A program made the position numbers and the translations under genes. Positions 46,872 to 56,196 of a stretch of 64,000 bases of DNA are shown here, piece by piece. The stretch lies in NCBI GenBank assembly GCA_003023105.1, contig PXSZ01000010.1, forward strand, positions 1-64,000, given 5' to 3'. Source of the DNA: Bacteroidetes bacterium QH_10_64_37 (GTDB lineage Bacteria > Bacteroidota > Rhodothermia > Rhodothermales > Salinibacteraceae). How positions within the stretch are numbered: the first letter of the stretch is position 1; every line of letters starts with the position of its first letter. The notes beneath the pieces are model-generated. The model did not search any database. It had not been told where the DNA came from and saw only the letters and a program-made list of their open reading frames with translations.

Positions 46872-47171
46872 AGGTAGGAGGGGGAAGAGAGTTGGGGGAA
46901 CGTCCAGTTCGGGTGAGGAAACGCAACCTTACAGCATAATCCACATACCTGAATAGAAGCAACCGAATTTTGCGGATCTATCCCCGAAACGTCCGTGTAA
47001 CGAACCTTCTCTGCAAGGATGAATGCTCTTCACCGAGGACCGCCGGGACACAATCCCTCCCTGTGGGTGTATGAACGATTGCCCGTGATCAGTAACCGGC
47101 GTCTGGATCGTGCGGATGGCGGGTTTCGATCGTGCGACCCTCGATGATCGTAACCAATGAGTTGAGTTAAC
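46872..47171. other. Divergent intergenic region between acs-like gene and ftsH
   Basis: About 300 bases, less GC-rich than the genes (for example acagcataatccacatacc). No gene. The start has a short G-rich tract similar to the dispersed repeats (gtaggagggggaagagagtt). Promoters for both genes must be here; I cannot assign exact boxes. Confidence 0.4.
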
Positions 47172-49208
47172 GTGGCCGACCGAGCTCCTCAGAACGAGAA
47201 CGAAAACGGATCCGGAATACCGAAGGGATCCCCGCCCGGTACCAGTCGCGGGCGTCTGATCATCTGGATCATTGCGGGGACGCTGCTCGCGCTGTGGGCG
47301 TACAGCTACTGGGGCATGGGCCCCGCCGGGGGCGAGCGCATCAGTTACAGCGAGTTTCGCGCCCAGCTGCAGCAGGAAAACGTCGAGCGCGTGGTGGTGG
47401 AAGGCAACACCCTCACCGGGACGCTCAAGTCTCAGACGAGCACCACGAAGGAGGGGAATACGGTGGAATATGAGAATTTTGTCACCTATCTGCCCTCGTT
47501 CGGCGACGATAAGCTGATGGGCCGGCTCGAAGCCCAGAACGTGGAGGTGGTGACGAAGCCGAAGAGCGACTTCCCGTGGGGGCTGGTAATCATGGGGCTC
47601 CTGCCCGTGCTGTTGCTCTTTGGGGTGGGATACATTTTCCTTCGCCGCATGCAGTCGCAGGGACAGGGGCTCTTTTCGGTTCGGAAGAGCAAGGCGGAGT
47701 TGTACGACAAGGACGAGGAAGACACCACGTTCGACGACGTGGCCGGGGCCGACAGTGCCAAGGAGGAGCTGCGCGAGATCATCAAGTTCCTGAAGAACCC
47801 CGAGCGCTTCGAGGGGTTGGGCGGAAAGGTGCCGAAGGGCGTCCTGCTCGTGGGGCCGCCGGGCACCGGAAAGACGCTGCTTGCCCGGGCGGTAGCCGGC
47901 GAGGCGGACGTGCCCTTCTTCAGCGTCTCGGGGTCCGACTTCATGGAGATGTTCGTGGGCGTCGGCGCCTCCCGCGTCCGCGACATGTTCAGCGAGGCAA
48001 AAGAGACGTCTCCCGCCATCATCTTCATCGACGAGCTCGATTCGATTGGCCGCAAGCGTGGGGCCGGCCTCGGCGGCGGCAACGATGAGCGGGAGCAGAC
48101 CCTCAATCAGCTTCTCTCCGAGCTGGACGGCTTCGAGGAGAACGAAGGGGTCATCGTCATGGCCGCCACCAACCGGCCCGACATCCTCGATTCGGCCCTC
48201 ACCCGCCCCGGCCGCTTCGACCGTCAGATCACTGTCGACCTCCCGACCAAGCAGGCCCGGTACGAGATTCTGAAGATTCACGCCAAAAATAAGCCCTTGA
48301 GCAACGAGGTAAACCTCGAAGAGATTGCCCGCAGCACGCCGGGCTTCAGCGGGGCGGACCTCGAAAACCTGCTCAATGAAGCGGCGCTGCTGGCGGGCCG
48401 CTACGAGCACAATGCCATTCAGGGCAGTGACATCGAGGAGGCGCGGGACAAGGTGATGATGGGCTTGAAGCGGGAGGGGCTCGTCCTCGACGACGAGGAG
48501 AAGAAGCTGCTGGCCTACCACGAGGCGGGCCACGCCATCGTGGCGGCCGTCCTTCCCCACGCCGACCCAGTCCACAAGGTCACCATCGTCCCTCGGGGGC
48601 AGGCGATGGGCGTCACGCAGCAGTTGCCGGAGAAGGACAAGTACCTTTACCGGCTCGACTATTTGCTCGACCGGCTGGCCGTCATCATGGGGGGGCGCGC
48701 GGCGGAAGAGGTCATTTTCAATACGGCCACCAGCGGTGCCGAGAACGACCTGAAGCAGGTTCGCAAGATGGCTCGCAAGATGGTCCTCGACTGGGGCATG
48801 GGCGAGCATTTCAAGCACATCTCGCTCGGCGAGGATCAGGGAAACGTCTTCCTTGGAGAAGAGCTGGCAAAGGGCCGCGAGTACAGTGACGAGACGGCGC
48901 GAGAAGTCGACGAAGAGATCCGCCGCATTACCGAGAACGCCTTCCAGCGGGCCGTCGATACCCTGACCGAGCACGGGGATGCGTTCAATAAACTGGCCGA
49001 GATGCTGCTTGAACGAGCGGAGGTGCCTGGGAGCGATGTGCTCAAGCTTGTGAATGGAGAGGTGGAGGATCTCGATCAACTCCCCTCGACCAACGGAGAG
49101 GTGGCGCCGGAAGAAGACGGGGCCTCGGAAGAGGTTGAGACTGAGGTCCTGGACGAGGATCGGAGGTCGGCCGACGATCGCTCGCAAGACTCCGACGACG
49201 CCTCTTGA
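47172..49208 (+). CDS. ftsH: ATP-dependent zinc metalloprotease FtsH
   Basis: A 678-residue membrane-bound AAA+ protease that degrades misfolded membrane proteins and some regulators. Membrane segments at residues 28-47 and 136-157 flank a periplasmic domain; Walker A GPPGTGKT is at 228-235, Walker B FIDELD at 285-290, the second region of homology follows ([21 protein letters not shown]), and the zinc site HEAGH is at 450-454. The C-terminus is a long acidic tail. The start is GTG 47172; there is no ATG near the domain start and no Shine-Dalgarno sequence. Element B follows the stop. Confidence 0.96.
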   Translation: MADRAPQNENENGSGIPKGSPPGTSRGRLIIWIIAGTLLALWAYSYWGMGPAGGERISYSEFRAQLQQENVERVVVEGNTLTGTLKSQTSTTKEGNTVEYENFVTYLPSFGDDKLMGRLEAQNVEVVTKPKSDFPWGLVIMGLLPVLLLFGVGYIFLRRMQSQGQGLFSVRKSKAELYDKDEEDTTFDDVAGADSAKEELREIIKFLKNPERFEGLGGKVPKGVLLVGPPGTGKTLLARAVAGEADVPFFSVSGSDFMEMFVGVGASRVRDMFSEAKETSPAIIFIDELDSIGRKRGAGLGGGNDEREQTLNQLLSELDGFEENEGVIVMAATNRPDILDSALTRPGRFDRQITVDLPTKQARYEILKIHAKNKPLSNEVNLEEIARSTPGFSGADLENLLNEAALLAGRYEHNAIQGSDIEEARDKVMMGLKREGLVLDDEEKKLLAYHEAGHAIVAAVLPHADPVHKVTIVPRGQAMGVTQQLPEKDKYLYRLDYLLDRLAVIMGGRAAEEVIFNTATSGAENDLKQVRKMARKMVLDWGMGEHFKHISLGEDQGNVFLGEELAKGREYSDETAREVDEEIRRITENAFQRAVDTLTEHGDAFNKLAEMLLERAEVPGSDVLKLVNGEVEDLDQLPSTNGEVAPEEDGASEEVETEVLDEDRRSADDRSQDSDDAS

Positions 49209-49234
49209 GTTGAATTCGCCAAGGGCAACCGGTC

Positions 49235-49394
49235 GCTAACCCAAATTGCGACTTTTAGCGTAGGCACTTCGTTCGGACCGATGCGGGGGACGCGGAGAAC
49301 GAGGGGCGCAACAAAACAAACGCCTCTCCGCGTCTCCTCCCTCCCCGTGTCCATTCGTTAGAGCACAACCTGTGAATAGGGTACAACCTGAGTT
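49235..49394 (+). repeat. Intergenic element B with ends matching element A
   Basis: Left end gctaacccaaattgcg (49235-49250), one base different from element A. Right end atagggtacaacctgagtt (49376-49394), which abuts the ATG of msrB; it differs from element A at three bases. A second partial copy of the right end, cacaacctgtgaatagg, lies just before it. The core differs from A and can fold: gacgcggag (about 49289) pairs with ctccgcgtc (about 49327). The same position, after a stop and before a small gene, holds in both places. Confidence 0.55.
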
Positions 49395-49811
49395 ATGGCT
49401 AAGATGGATCGCACACGCCCTTCGGACGACGCCCTGCGCAAAGAGCTTACCGACGAGCAGTACCACGTCACCCAGGAGGCTGGGACGGAGCGCGCCTTCA
49501 CCGGCAAATACTGGGACCACAAGGCGGACGGGACGTACCGCTGTGTGGTCTGCAACACGCCGCTCTTCGACTCCGATACCAAGTTTGAGTCCGGCAGCGG
49601 CTGGCCGAGCTTCTACGACGCGATTGAGAGCGGGAACGTTGAGCTCGAAGCCGACCACAGCCTCGGCATGCGCCGGACCGAGGTCGTGTGCGCAGAGTGC
49701 GGCGCCCACCTCGGGCATCTGTTCGAGGACGGGCCCGAGCCTACCGGCCAGCGGTACTGCATCAACTCCGCGGCTCTTGATTTTGAGGGAGAGGAGGAAC
49801 GAGAGCAGTAG
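49395..49811 (+). CDS. msrB: Peptide methionine-R-sulfoxide reductase MsrB
   Basis: A 138-residue repair enzyme that reduces methionine-R-sulfoxide in proteins. Zinc-binding pairs CVVC and CAEC frame the fold; [14 protein letters not shown] and [32 protein letters not shown] hold the substrate site and the catalytic Cys (RYCIN). Length and order are standard for a stand-alone MsrB. Its ATG directly follows element B, so its leader is made of that element. Confidence 0.95.
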   Translation: MAKMDRTRPSDDALRKELTDEQYHVTQEAGTERAFTGKYWDHKADGTYRCVVCNTPLFDSDTKFESGSGWPSFYDAIESGNVELEADHSLGMRRTEVVCAECGAHLGHLFEDGPEPTGQRYCINSAALDFEGEEEREQ

Positions 49812-50228
49812 GCTTCTCCCGACGCGAAGCGCTTGGCGTCGGACTACTCTTCGGAAACGGGGTCCGCCACGCGCTGTGTCGCCCGCGCTGAGCTTCAAGA
49901 AAGGGGAAACTGCCCCCGACCGCAGGGGGGCACGGCAATCGCATCTTAACGATGGGGGTCTGATCGCGGCGTTCTACATGGCAGAACGTCAGAGCGCCCG
50001 CGCTCCTACACCCCCATTGTTCCCCACTCATTTCGGCCTCATCCGTCGATCAGAGGCAGCGGAGTCTCCAGAGGCCCGAGTCGGATTTTAACATGCAATC
50101 GCGCTGCCGTAGGGGGCTCTTCATTTGAAATTCGACCCCCTCCCGGGCAACTTTTTGGCCCCCAGAATCTTGAAGTAGACCTGGAACGACGGGGTGCGCA
50201 GTGATTTATGCGTTCGCGTCCTCCACCG
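49812..50228. other. Intergenic region upstream of the tRNA cluster
   Basis: About 415 bases without a supportable gene. It has several short G/C runs (ccgcaggggggcacggc, gaccccctcccgggc) but I cannot match it to a known RNA. The tRNA promoter is presumably in the last 100 bases. Confidence 0.4.
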
Positions 50229-50311
50229 GGGTCGGTAGCGAAGTGGACAAACGCAGCAGACTGTAAATCTGCCGGCTTATGCCTTCGGAGGTTCGAATCC
50301 TCCCCGGCCCA
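50229..50311 (+). tRNA. tRNA-Tyr (GTA)
   Basis: Acceptor strands gggtcgg (50229-50235) and ccggccc (50304-50310) pair with one G-T; discriminator A. The anticodon GTA is at 50263-50265 in the loop ctgtaaa. The long variable arm (ggcttatgccttcgg) is as expected for a class II tRNA-Tyr. T-loop ttcgaat. CCA is not encoded. Confidence 0.93.
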
Positions 50312-50319
50312 CCGGTTCG

Positions 50320-50390
50320 AGTTGGGAATGTGGAATATGGAGTTTGGAGTGTGAGAACGAGGTCTGGAATTCCGAACTCCCCACTCCAAC
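50320..50390 (+). repeat. Dispersed G-rich repeat between tRNA-Tyr and tRNA-Gly
   Basis: gagttgggaatgtggaatat, ggagtttggagtg, then the inverted tract gaactccccactccaac. The first part repeats the sequence at 33281-33335; the second part is its reverse complement in outline, so the transcript could fold. Confidence 0.6.
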
Positions 50391-50398
50391 TTGTATCT

Positions 50399-50471
<73 letters not shown>

Positions 50472-50488
50472 ATAACAGCCTCGATTCT

Positions 50489-50515
50489 CGAGTGGGGAGT
50501 TGAATGGCAGTGGGG
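50489..50515 (+). repeat. Short copy of the dispersed G-rich repeat
   Basis: cgagtggggagttgaatggc and agtgg, between tRNA-Gly and tRNA-Thr; same words as at 33281-33335. Confidence 0.45.
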
Positions 50516-50563
50516 CTCGAACTACATTCGAAACTCGACAGTCGCAATTCGACAATGACGGTT

Positions 50564-50635
50564 GCCGCCTTAGCTCAGTGGTAGAGCACATCCATGGTAA
50601 GGATGAAGTCCCCGGTTCGAATCCGGGAGGCGGCT
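50564..50635 (+). tRNA. tRNA-Thr (GGT)
   Basis: Acceptor gccgcct pairs with aggcggc; discriminator T. D-arm agctcagtggtagagc; anticodon stem catcc/ggatg with loop atggtaa, anticodon GGT; T-arm cccggttcgaatccggg. CCA is not encoded. The order Tyr-Gly-Thr is the ancient cluster that usually precedes tuf; tuf is absent here. Confidence 0.94.
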
Positions 50636-50739
50636 CTGTCTCTTCGTTGGAAGTCTGCAAATCGGCTGTTAGATCGCCGTGAAACCGGCTCGCATTGAAA
50701 CCTTGTCCGGCCTGACAAATACCAGATTGTGCCTTATAT

Positions 50740-50811
<72 letters not shown>

Positions 50812-50828
50812 CTGCATAGTGCTCAGAG

Positions 50829-50862
50829 ACGGCTCTGCTCTTCGGCGGGGCCGTTTTTATTT
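50829..50862 (+). terminator. Rho-independent terminator of the tRNA cluster
   Basis: acggctctgc (50829-50838) pairs with gcggggccgt (50845-50854) over ten bases including two T-G pairs, loop tcttcg, followed by ttttattt. It closes the tRNA transcript before the convergent large gene. Confidence 0.8.
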
Positions 50863-50952
50863 TGCCGCTGCGTTCTGGGGAACATCCAAGACACGTCTTG
50901 ACGCAGGCGGCGGGCACTCTGTCTGAATCGGCCCCCTCACGCCTTCCGGGGG

Positions 50953-53900
50953 CTACTCCTTCGGCTCTTCGTTCTGCTCGAGGAGCTCGAAGTACCGCTT
51001 AATGAGCTCCTCGTAGTCCGAGTTGTACCCCATCTCCAGGGCGCGAATCAGATCGCGGCGCAGCGCGTCGGCCTCGTCCGGGTCGGGCCGCTCGCCGGGG
51101 CGCTGTCGGTCGACGTTCTCGTCCGCCCGGCGGCCGCGTCGCTTTTGCTGTTTGCCCTGCGTGCGGAGCGATTGCTGGGCGTTGAGAAGCCGTGTGAGGA
51201 TCTGCTGCTGGCGATCGATGAGGTCGCGGCTGTGGCGACTGCTCTCCATCTCCTCGGCGGACTTCTCCATCTCCTTGGCAATCTTCTGGAGGTCGCCGAG
51301 AAGCTTCTGCTTGGTCTCCTCCCCGATGTCCATCTCTTCGAGCTGCTGCTTGATCTGGCGCTGCTGTTTGGCAAGTTGCTTGCGCCGAGCCTTCATGTTT
51401 GGCGAGAGACGCTTGCCCTGAGCCTTGTTGAGAAACTCCTGGATCTTCTGGTTGAGCTTCTGCTGCTGACCGGAGGCCTTCTGGAGCTGCTGCATGGCCT
51501 GCTGCATCGACATCTTGCCGCTGCCCCCGCTCTGCTGCTGTTTCTGCATCTGGTCCAGAAGCCGCGAGAGCATGAGGGCCAGCTCATTGAGATGCATCAT
51601 GGACGTTTTCTGGTAGCCCGTGGCCTCGTTGGCCTCGCGCTCGTCGAGTGCAGTGGTCGACTTCTCCATGGCCCGCAGCGCATCGCCCGTTTTCTTCTGG
51701 ACGGCCTGCGACATCTTCGGCAGCTTGCCGGCGATCGATTGCAGCGAGTCGGCCAACGTTTGGAGTCCCCCAGAGAGGTTCTTCTGCTTCACGGCGTAGC
51801 GGCGGACCGTGGGCCCGTCGCCCTCCAACTTCTCGACGGTCGTGCGCAGGGTTTCCTGGTCCTTCGAGAGACGAAGGGTGTTCTCGAGCGCACTGCGAAG
51901 GCCGGAGATGTTCATCTGCCGCTGCTGGCTCTCCATCTGCTGCTTCATCTGCGACAACCGGGACTGCATGTTCTGCAGGCGCTTCTGGAGCTGTCGCTGC
52001 TGCCGGCGGGCCTGCTGCGTTTGATTTTTGCGCAGCTTCCGGCTGTTCTGGCGCATCTTCTTCGGCAGGTTCTGCCGCTGCATCTTCTTTCGCAGCTTCT
52101 GGAGCTTCTTCTTCGGCGTCGAGGGCACGTCCTTCATCTCCTGCTTGGCCTTTTTCATCGACTCCATGAGCTTTTTCATCTCCTTGGACAGCTTCTTTTG
52201 CTCGCGGGCCAGGTCCTCGTTGGCGGAGGAGTCGGGGGAGGAGGACTGCTGTGCCGAACGCGAGTCGGAGGGAGCGGTGGACGACGAGTCGCGTCCAGCG
52301 GCGGTCGAATCGGAGCGAGGCGCTGCAGCGGAGTCGGCGGGTGAGGGTTGGAGCGTTGCGGAGGAGTCCGAAGAGAGAGAGTCGGAAGAGGGACGAGACT
52401 CGTCGGACCAGCGGGTCGAGTCGGAGACGGCGGAGGAATCCATCCGCTCAGCGGTCTTCTTGGCGACCTGATCCTCCCGCTTCTTCAGGTCCTCGGCCCG
52501 GCGCGTAAGCTCCTCCATCTTCAGCCGCGCCTTGAGCTGTTTGAACAGGTTGAGCGTGCGCTCCAGCTGTTGTTGCTGCTGCTCCAGGCGGGACTTGGTG
52601 TTTTGCATGGTCGACTGCATCTGGGGGAAGCTCTGTTTCTGCATCGACTGCCGCAGTTTCTGGAGCGCCTTCTGCAGGTCCTTCGACTGCATCCCCTCAA
52701 TGGTGCGCTTCAGCTCCTGGAATTTTTCGCTCGTCTTTGGGCTCGACAGGTCGTTGCGCTGCATCTCCCGGTTCAGGGAGTCGACCTGACGGGCGAGTTC
52801 TTCTTTGCCCTCCGACAGCGATTTCTGCTGCTGTTGCATGCGTTCGAGCTGGCGACGGTTTTCCCAGTTGGTCTCGCGCGTGCGTCGAAGCTCGTCGCGG
52901 AGCTTGCGGAACTGTTGCTGCACGTTTTCGGACTGGCGGTCGAGCTGCTGCATCTGCTCGCCGGTCTCCTGCTGGAGGGTGTCGAGCTCTTCGTATTGCT
53001 CAGAGAGGGAGGGGAAGCGAAGGCGCTGGGTGGCCGTGCGTCCGCTCTTGGGGCCGTTCACGGTGTCGTTGTCCCAGGCCTTCACGTAGTAGGCCACCGC
53101 GTCGCCCCGCTCCAGGTCGAGGCCGCTTTCCTGAACCAGAAGCCACTCGTGGCGGAGTACCTGATCGGTCTGTTCCGACGGCAGTGAGGAGAGGGGAAGC
53201 TCGATCGAGGCGAATGAGGAGTCGCCGCTGACGCGACGGTAGAACAGCTCGACGCGCTGGAAGCCGTAATCGTCGCTCAGCTGAAGGCGGAGCTGCTGGG
53301 TTAGGGACGGCGTCAACTCGGCGGTGCCGTCCGGCTGGAGGAAGGTAACGGAGGGGCGGGCGTCGGCCTGGAGGGACACGTCGTAGCGAATCGGGTCGCG
53401 GTTCGGGATGCCGCCGTCGCTCTGCAGGCGGAGCACGTAGGTGTCCTCGCGCTGGATGGGGAAGCGTCCGGTGGCCGAGTCGTCCGTGACAGTGAGCGAC
53501 TGGGTCGGTCCGTTCTCGAAGTCCAGCGACGCGTCGGCGACGGGGGCGCCGCCGAGAGTCGCCGACACGCGCACCTGCGCCCCGGGCAGTGCCGTCACGT
53601 CGCCCACATTGGGAGCGAGCTTACGGGCGGGCCGGTCGGTGTACGCGGGGGGAATCACCTGGAGTTGCAACTGTCGGAGAAAGGGACGCTGGGCGACCTC
53701 GACCGCGAACCATTGGGTCCGCACCGGCGAGGCCACAACACGATAGCGGAGGGGGCGCCGAAGGTTGGGTACGGTGTGGCGGAACGTGCCGGTGGTGTCG
53801 GCCTGGAGGGCGATGCGCTGCGGCGACTCGTCGTCGGGGTTGCGGAGGAGCAGCGTTGCCGTTTCAGGGACCGTGCCGGTGGTGCGGACGCTGATGCGGA

Positions 53901-54555
53901 GGGAGTCGCCCTTGACGAGGCGCGCATGGCCCGGCGTGACGGCGAACTCGAAGGGCGCGGGCCGGTCGAAGTCGGTCTGGGGCGCGAGGAGTCGCCCGGA
54001 GGCGCCCAAGAAGGTCGACGGGGCGGCGAGCAGAAACGCGAGGACGGCCAGGAGGGGAAGGGCGGCCCACCGCGCGGCGCTGCGGGCCGGCTCAAAGTCG
54101 GCCACGTCGTCGAACTCCACCTCGTCGATCTGTTCGGCGAGGTGCTGGACGGCCCGGTCCACGTACGGCGTCGGGGCATGCGATCCCTGGCCCTCAGCAA
54201 GTTGGAGCAGGTTCACCAGCCGATCCGCTACGACCGGGTGATGGGCGCCGACGGTGCGAGCGACCTCTTGGTCGGTGGGGCCGCTCAGAAGCCCGAGCAG
54301 GCGGCCCAGAGGGCGCGCGATGAATGCTGCGCCGATCCCGAGGAGGCTGGCCCCGACCACAACAAGAAGCCCAGTTCGAAAGGTCGGCTCCAGCCACAGG
54401 GTGGCCTCCAGGGCTGCGGCGACGAGCCACAGGGCCGCCACGCTGCCGAGGGCCACCGCGCCCCCAAACGCCAGTTCGGCCCACGACATGCGTCGCATGG
54501 CTCGCCGGAGGCGGGTGCGCAGGCGCTGAACGAGGCGGGCCGTCTGATTGCTCAT
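50953..54555 (-). CDS. Large membrane protein of the DUF4175 family
   Basis: A 1200-residue protein. Two or three membrane segments lie in the first 170 residues (AELAFGGAVALGSVAALWLVAA, LLVVVGASLLGIGAAFIA, LLAVLAFLLAAPSTF), as in BatA/aerotolerance-type and DUF4175 proteins. Residues about 190-560 are Ig-like beta domains (LQVIPPAYTDRPARKL, YYVKAWDNDTVNGP). The second half is a very long coiled coil dominated by Gln, Lys and Arg, broken by a Ser/Asp/Ala linker (DSSATLQPSPADSAAAP). It is likely anchored in the inner membrane with the rods in the periplasm. Function is unknown. ATG 54555 starts the first helix; the longer frame to 54756 is not protein-like. Confidence 0.75.
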   Translation of the reverse strand: MSNQTARLVQRLRTRLRRAMRRMSWAELAFGGAVALGSVAALWLVAAALEATLWLEPTFRTGLLVVVGASLLGIGAAFIARPLGRLLGLLSGPTDQEVARTVGAHHPVVADRLVNLLQLAEGQGSHAPTPYVDRAVQHLAEQIDEVEFDDVADFEPARSAARWAALPLLAVLAFLLAAPSTFLGASGRLLAPQTDFDRPAPFEFAVTPGHARLVKGDSLRISVRTTGTVPETATLLLRNPDDESPQRIALQADTTGTFRHTVPNLRRPLRYRVVASPVRTQWFAVEVAQRPFLRQLQLQVIPPAYTDRPARKLAPNVGDVTALPGAQVRVSATLGGAPVADASLDFENGPTQSLTVTDDSATGRFPIQREDTYVLRLQSDGGIPNRDPIRYDVSLQADARPSVTFLQPDGTAELTPSLTQQLRLQLSDDYGFQRVELFYRRVSGDSSFASIELPLSSLPSEQTDQVLRHEWLLVQESGLDLERGDAVAYYVKAWDNDTVNGPKSGRTATQRLRFPSLSEQYEELDTLQQETGEQMQQLDRQSENVQQQFRKLRDELRRTRETNWENRRQLERMQQQQKSLSEGKEELARQVDSLNREMQRNDLSSPKTSEKFQELKRTIEGMQSKDLQKALQKLRQSMQKQSFPQMQSTMQNTKSRLEQQQQQLERTLNLFKQLKARLKMEELTRRAEDLKKREDQVAKKTAERMDSSAVSDSTRWSDESRPSSDSLSSDSSATLQPSPADSAAAPRSDSTAAGRDSSSTAPSDSRSAQQSSSPDSSANEDLAREQKKLSKEMKKLMESMKKAKQEMKDVPSTPKKKLQKLRKKMQRQNLPKKMRQNSRKLRKNQTQQARRQQRQLQKRLQNMQSRLSQMKQQMESQQRQMNISGLRSALENTLRLSKDQETLRTTVEKLEGDGPTVRRYAVKQKNLSGGLQTLADSLQSIAGKLPKMSQAVQKKTGDALRAMEKSTTALDEREANEATGYQKTSMMHLNELALMLSRLLDQMQKQQQSGGSGKMSMQQAMQQLQKASGQQQKLNQKIQEFLNKAQGKRLSPNMKARRKQLAKQQRQIKQQLEEMDIGEETKQKLLGDLQKIAKEMEKSAEEMESSRHSRDLIDRQQQILTRLLNAQQSLRTQGKQQKRRGRRADENVDRQRPGERPDPDEADALRRDLIRALEMGYNSDYEELIKRYFELLEQNEEPKE

Positions 54556-54843
54556 GGGGGAATAAGCTACTGCGTCGTCATCGGAACGAGATCGAGCCCG
54601 CCCCGTGACGTGGGCAGGGCACGGCGATCGGGCCGCTGGGGGCCGGACTGTAGAATACCATCTGTGAAAGCTCGATGTTTCTCCGAGGGGCCGGTGTCCG
54701 TTCGGCGGACAGTGGTTCCCGTGCCCCGGACCTTGCCGGTGAGAGGGGGGCGGCAAGAAACGCGAAAGTGGCCAGACCCCGAGCTCTCCTTTCGGTCATT
54801 CGGTGAACCGTCTTCGACGTCATACGACAGCCCTTTGCTCTAC

Positions 54844-55371
54844 ATGCTGCGGTCGCGTCATTCTGTTCTGCTCGTTGCCTTCGTGGGACTGCTGTTGAGC
54901 GGCTGCCGAACCTACGGCGGCTACGATACGGAGCCCAAAACCTACCAGGCGATGCAGAAGGCGGTTCAGACCTTCGAGGACGAGCTCAACCGGGCAGAGG
55001 CCGATCTGCAGAAATTGAAAACGGCGGCCGCGAACGCCGACACGCTCCAGTCGCTCGCCCAGCAGTTTCAGGCCCTGGTAGAGGAGCACAAGTCTCTGCT
55101 TCAGAAACAGCGGGACCGGGTGGAGCAGTTTTCCCCCGACGCGAGCTATCGAAACCTGAACAACGCCTACGGGGCCACCGTCACCGAGCAGCGCCTGGTG
55201 CAGCAGAACTACCAGCGGGTGATCCGAAGCGTGCGAGCGATCGTTCGGGGCACGGCGCCCCCGACCGCACGACCGGAGACCGACCGGCGGTATACCATCC
55301 GGCCCATCGGCTTTCCCACCCCGATCAATGAAAGGCAGCTCACCATGGAGCAGGCCCTTCGCGGTCTGTAG
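54844..55371 (+). CDS. Small lipoprotein with coiled coil
   Basis: A 175-residue protein with lipoprotein signal (LLVAFVGLLLSGC, lipobox LSGC at residues 19-22). The mature part is a helical, Gln-rich coiled coil (YQAMQKAVQTFEDELNRAEADLQKLKTAA) and ends in a beta-like QEDRRYTIRPIGF-type segment (ETDRRYTIRPIGFPTP). Anchored probably in the outer membrane. Function unknown. It diverges from the DUF4175 gene across about 290 bases with no gene. Confidence 0.65.
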   Translation: MLRSRHSVLLVAFVGLLLSGCRTYGGYDTEPKTYQAMQKAVQTFEDELNRAEADLQKLKTAAANADTLQSLAQQFQALVEEHKSLLQKQRDRVEQFSPDASYRNLNNAYGATVTEQRLVQQNYQRVIRSVRAIVRGTAPPTARPETDRRYTIRPIGFPTPINERQLTMEQALRGL

Positions 55372-55550
55372 CGGCAAACGGGCGCATCGCGCTCTACGCG
55401 ATCAGGTGCGGCCAACAGCGCCCGAACACGCCGGAACGCTCCCGAGCTACCGCTCGACGCGCACGATCGTCGCTGCAAAATACGGCACGCCTCACCGACT
55501 TTCTTTTCTGTTTGAGGGAAGCAAACTTCTCGAAGGTAATTCCGGTGTCG

Positions 55551-56093
55551 ATGCGAAGGGCGCTCGCTGCTTTTCTCATGTTGTCCCTGTTTGGGGGACA
55601 GGTGGGCATGCTGGGCGCGTTGCTGGGCCGTCATCACGCCCAGCAGGAAATGCATCGCAAGATTGCTGCGGCGTCGGAGCCCTTCAGCAATACGGCGGAA
55701 ATCCAGCATCTGACCATTTCGCGGTCCGAGCGCCAATCCCCCAGCTCGTCGTTCGTACGGATTGAGGAACACGAGTTTCGGTACCGGGGCAACCTCTACG
55801 ACATCGTCCACGAAGAGTGGCGAAGCGACGTCTGGCACGTCTGGGTGGTGCACGATCGGCAGGAAGAGCGTTATCTGAACGCCCTCGCCCAGACGATGAC
55901 CACGCCGATGCTCAAGGGGTCAACAGTCCCGGTTCATCAGCGGCCTGTTGCGTATCGCCCGGTCGCACTGGTCCCTGCCGCGGTGGCGTCGCCTCCATCC
56001 CCACTCTCGCGTCTGCAGTCCTTTCCCCGCTTTTCTCTCGCGGACCATCAAGCTCCGTATCTGGAAGTGCCCCATCCCCCGCCGTGGGGGTGA
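55551..56093 (+). CDS. Exported protein of unknown function upstream of a TonB receptor
   Basis: A 180-residue protein. The N-terminus RRALAAFLMLSLFGGQVGML is a signal peptide or anchor. The mature part has an aromatic segment (FRYRGNLYDIVHEEWRSDVWHVWVVHDRQEE) and a Pro-rich C-terminus. I do not recognise the family. Short exported proteins just upstream of TonB-dependent receptors occur in Bacteroidota metal and cofactor uptake loci, so a link to the receptor 100 bases downstream is likely but not shown. ATG 55551 is chosen because the signal region begins there. Confidence 0.55.
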   Translation: MRRALAAFLMLSLFGGQVGMLGALLGRHHAQQEMHRKIAAASEPFSNTAEIQHLTISRSERQSPSSSFVRIEEHEFRYRGNLYDIVHEEWRSDVWHVWVVHDRQEERYLNALAQTMTTPMLKGSTVPVHQRPVAYRPVALVPAAVASPPSPLSRLQSFPRFSLADHQAPYLEVPHPPPWG

Positions 56094-56116
56094 GTCCGTC
56101 TCCCTTCTTGCGGCTC

Positions 56117-56160
56117 CACCGGTCGGCCTTCGCGCGTCCTCGTGAGGACCGAGGCCGGTG
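56117..56160 (+). promoter_or_regulatory. Nested inverted repeats in the TonB receptor leader
   Basis: gtcctc/gaggac (56136-56141 and 56144-56149) form a perfect inner hairpin; caccgg/ccggtg (56117-56122 and 56155-56160) or cggcct/aggccg form an outer stem. It lies between the small exported gene and the receptor and could attenuate or stabilise the transcript. No riboswitch motif was recognised. Confidence 0.3.
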
Positions 56161-56196
56161 AACCACGGCTTTTAGACACGCACTCCTACCACAACT

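Noticed and set aside
46929..49187. 752-codon ORF antisense to ftsH
   Set aside because: It is a shadow of ftsH: high GC and third-position bias remove stops on the opposite strand. The translation is rich in His, Arg, Leu and Val without domains.
49812..50228. Structured RNA (tmRNA, 6S or riboswitch)
   Set aside because: No T-arm/CCA end, no tag ORF and no riboswitch core could be recognised.
55372..55550. Cobalamin or other cofactor riboswitch before the TonB locus
   Set aside because: The conserved B12-box and other known riboswitch cores are not visible.
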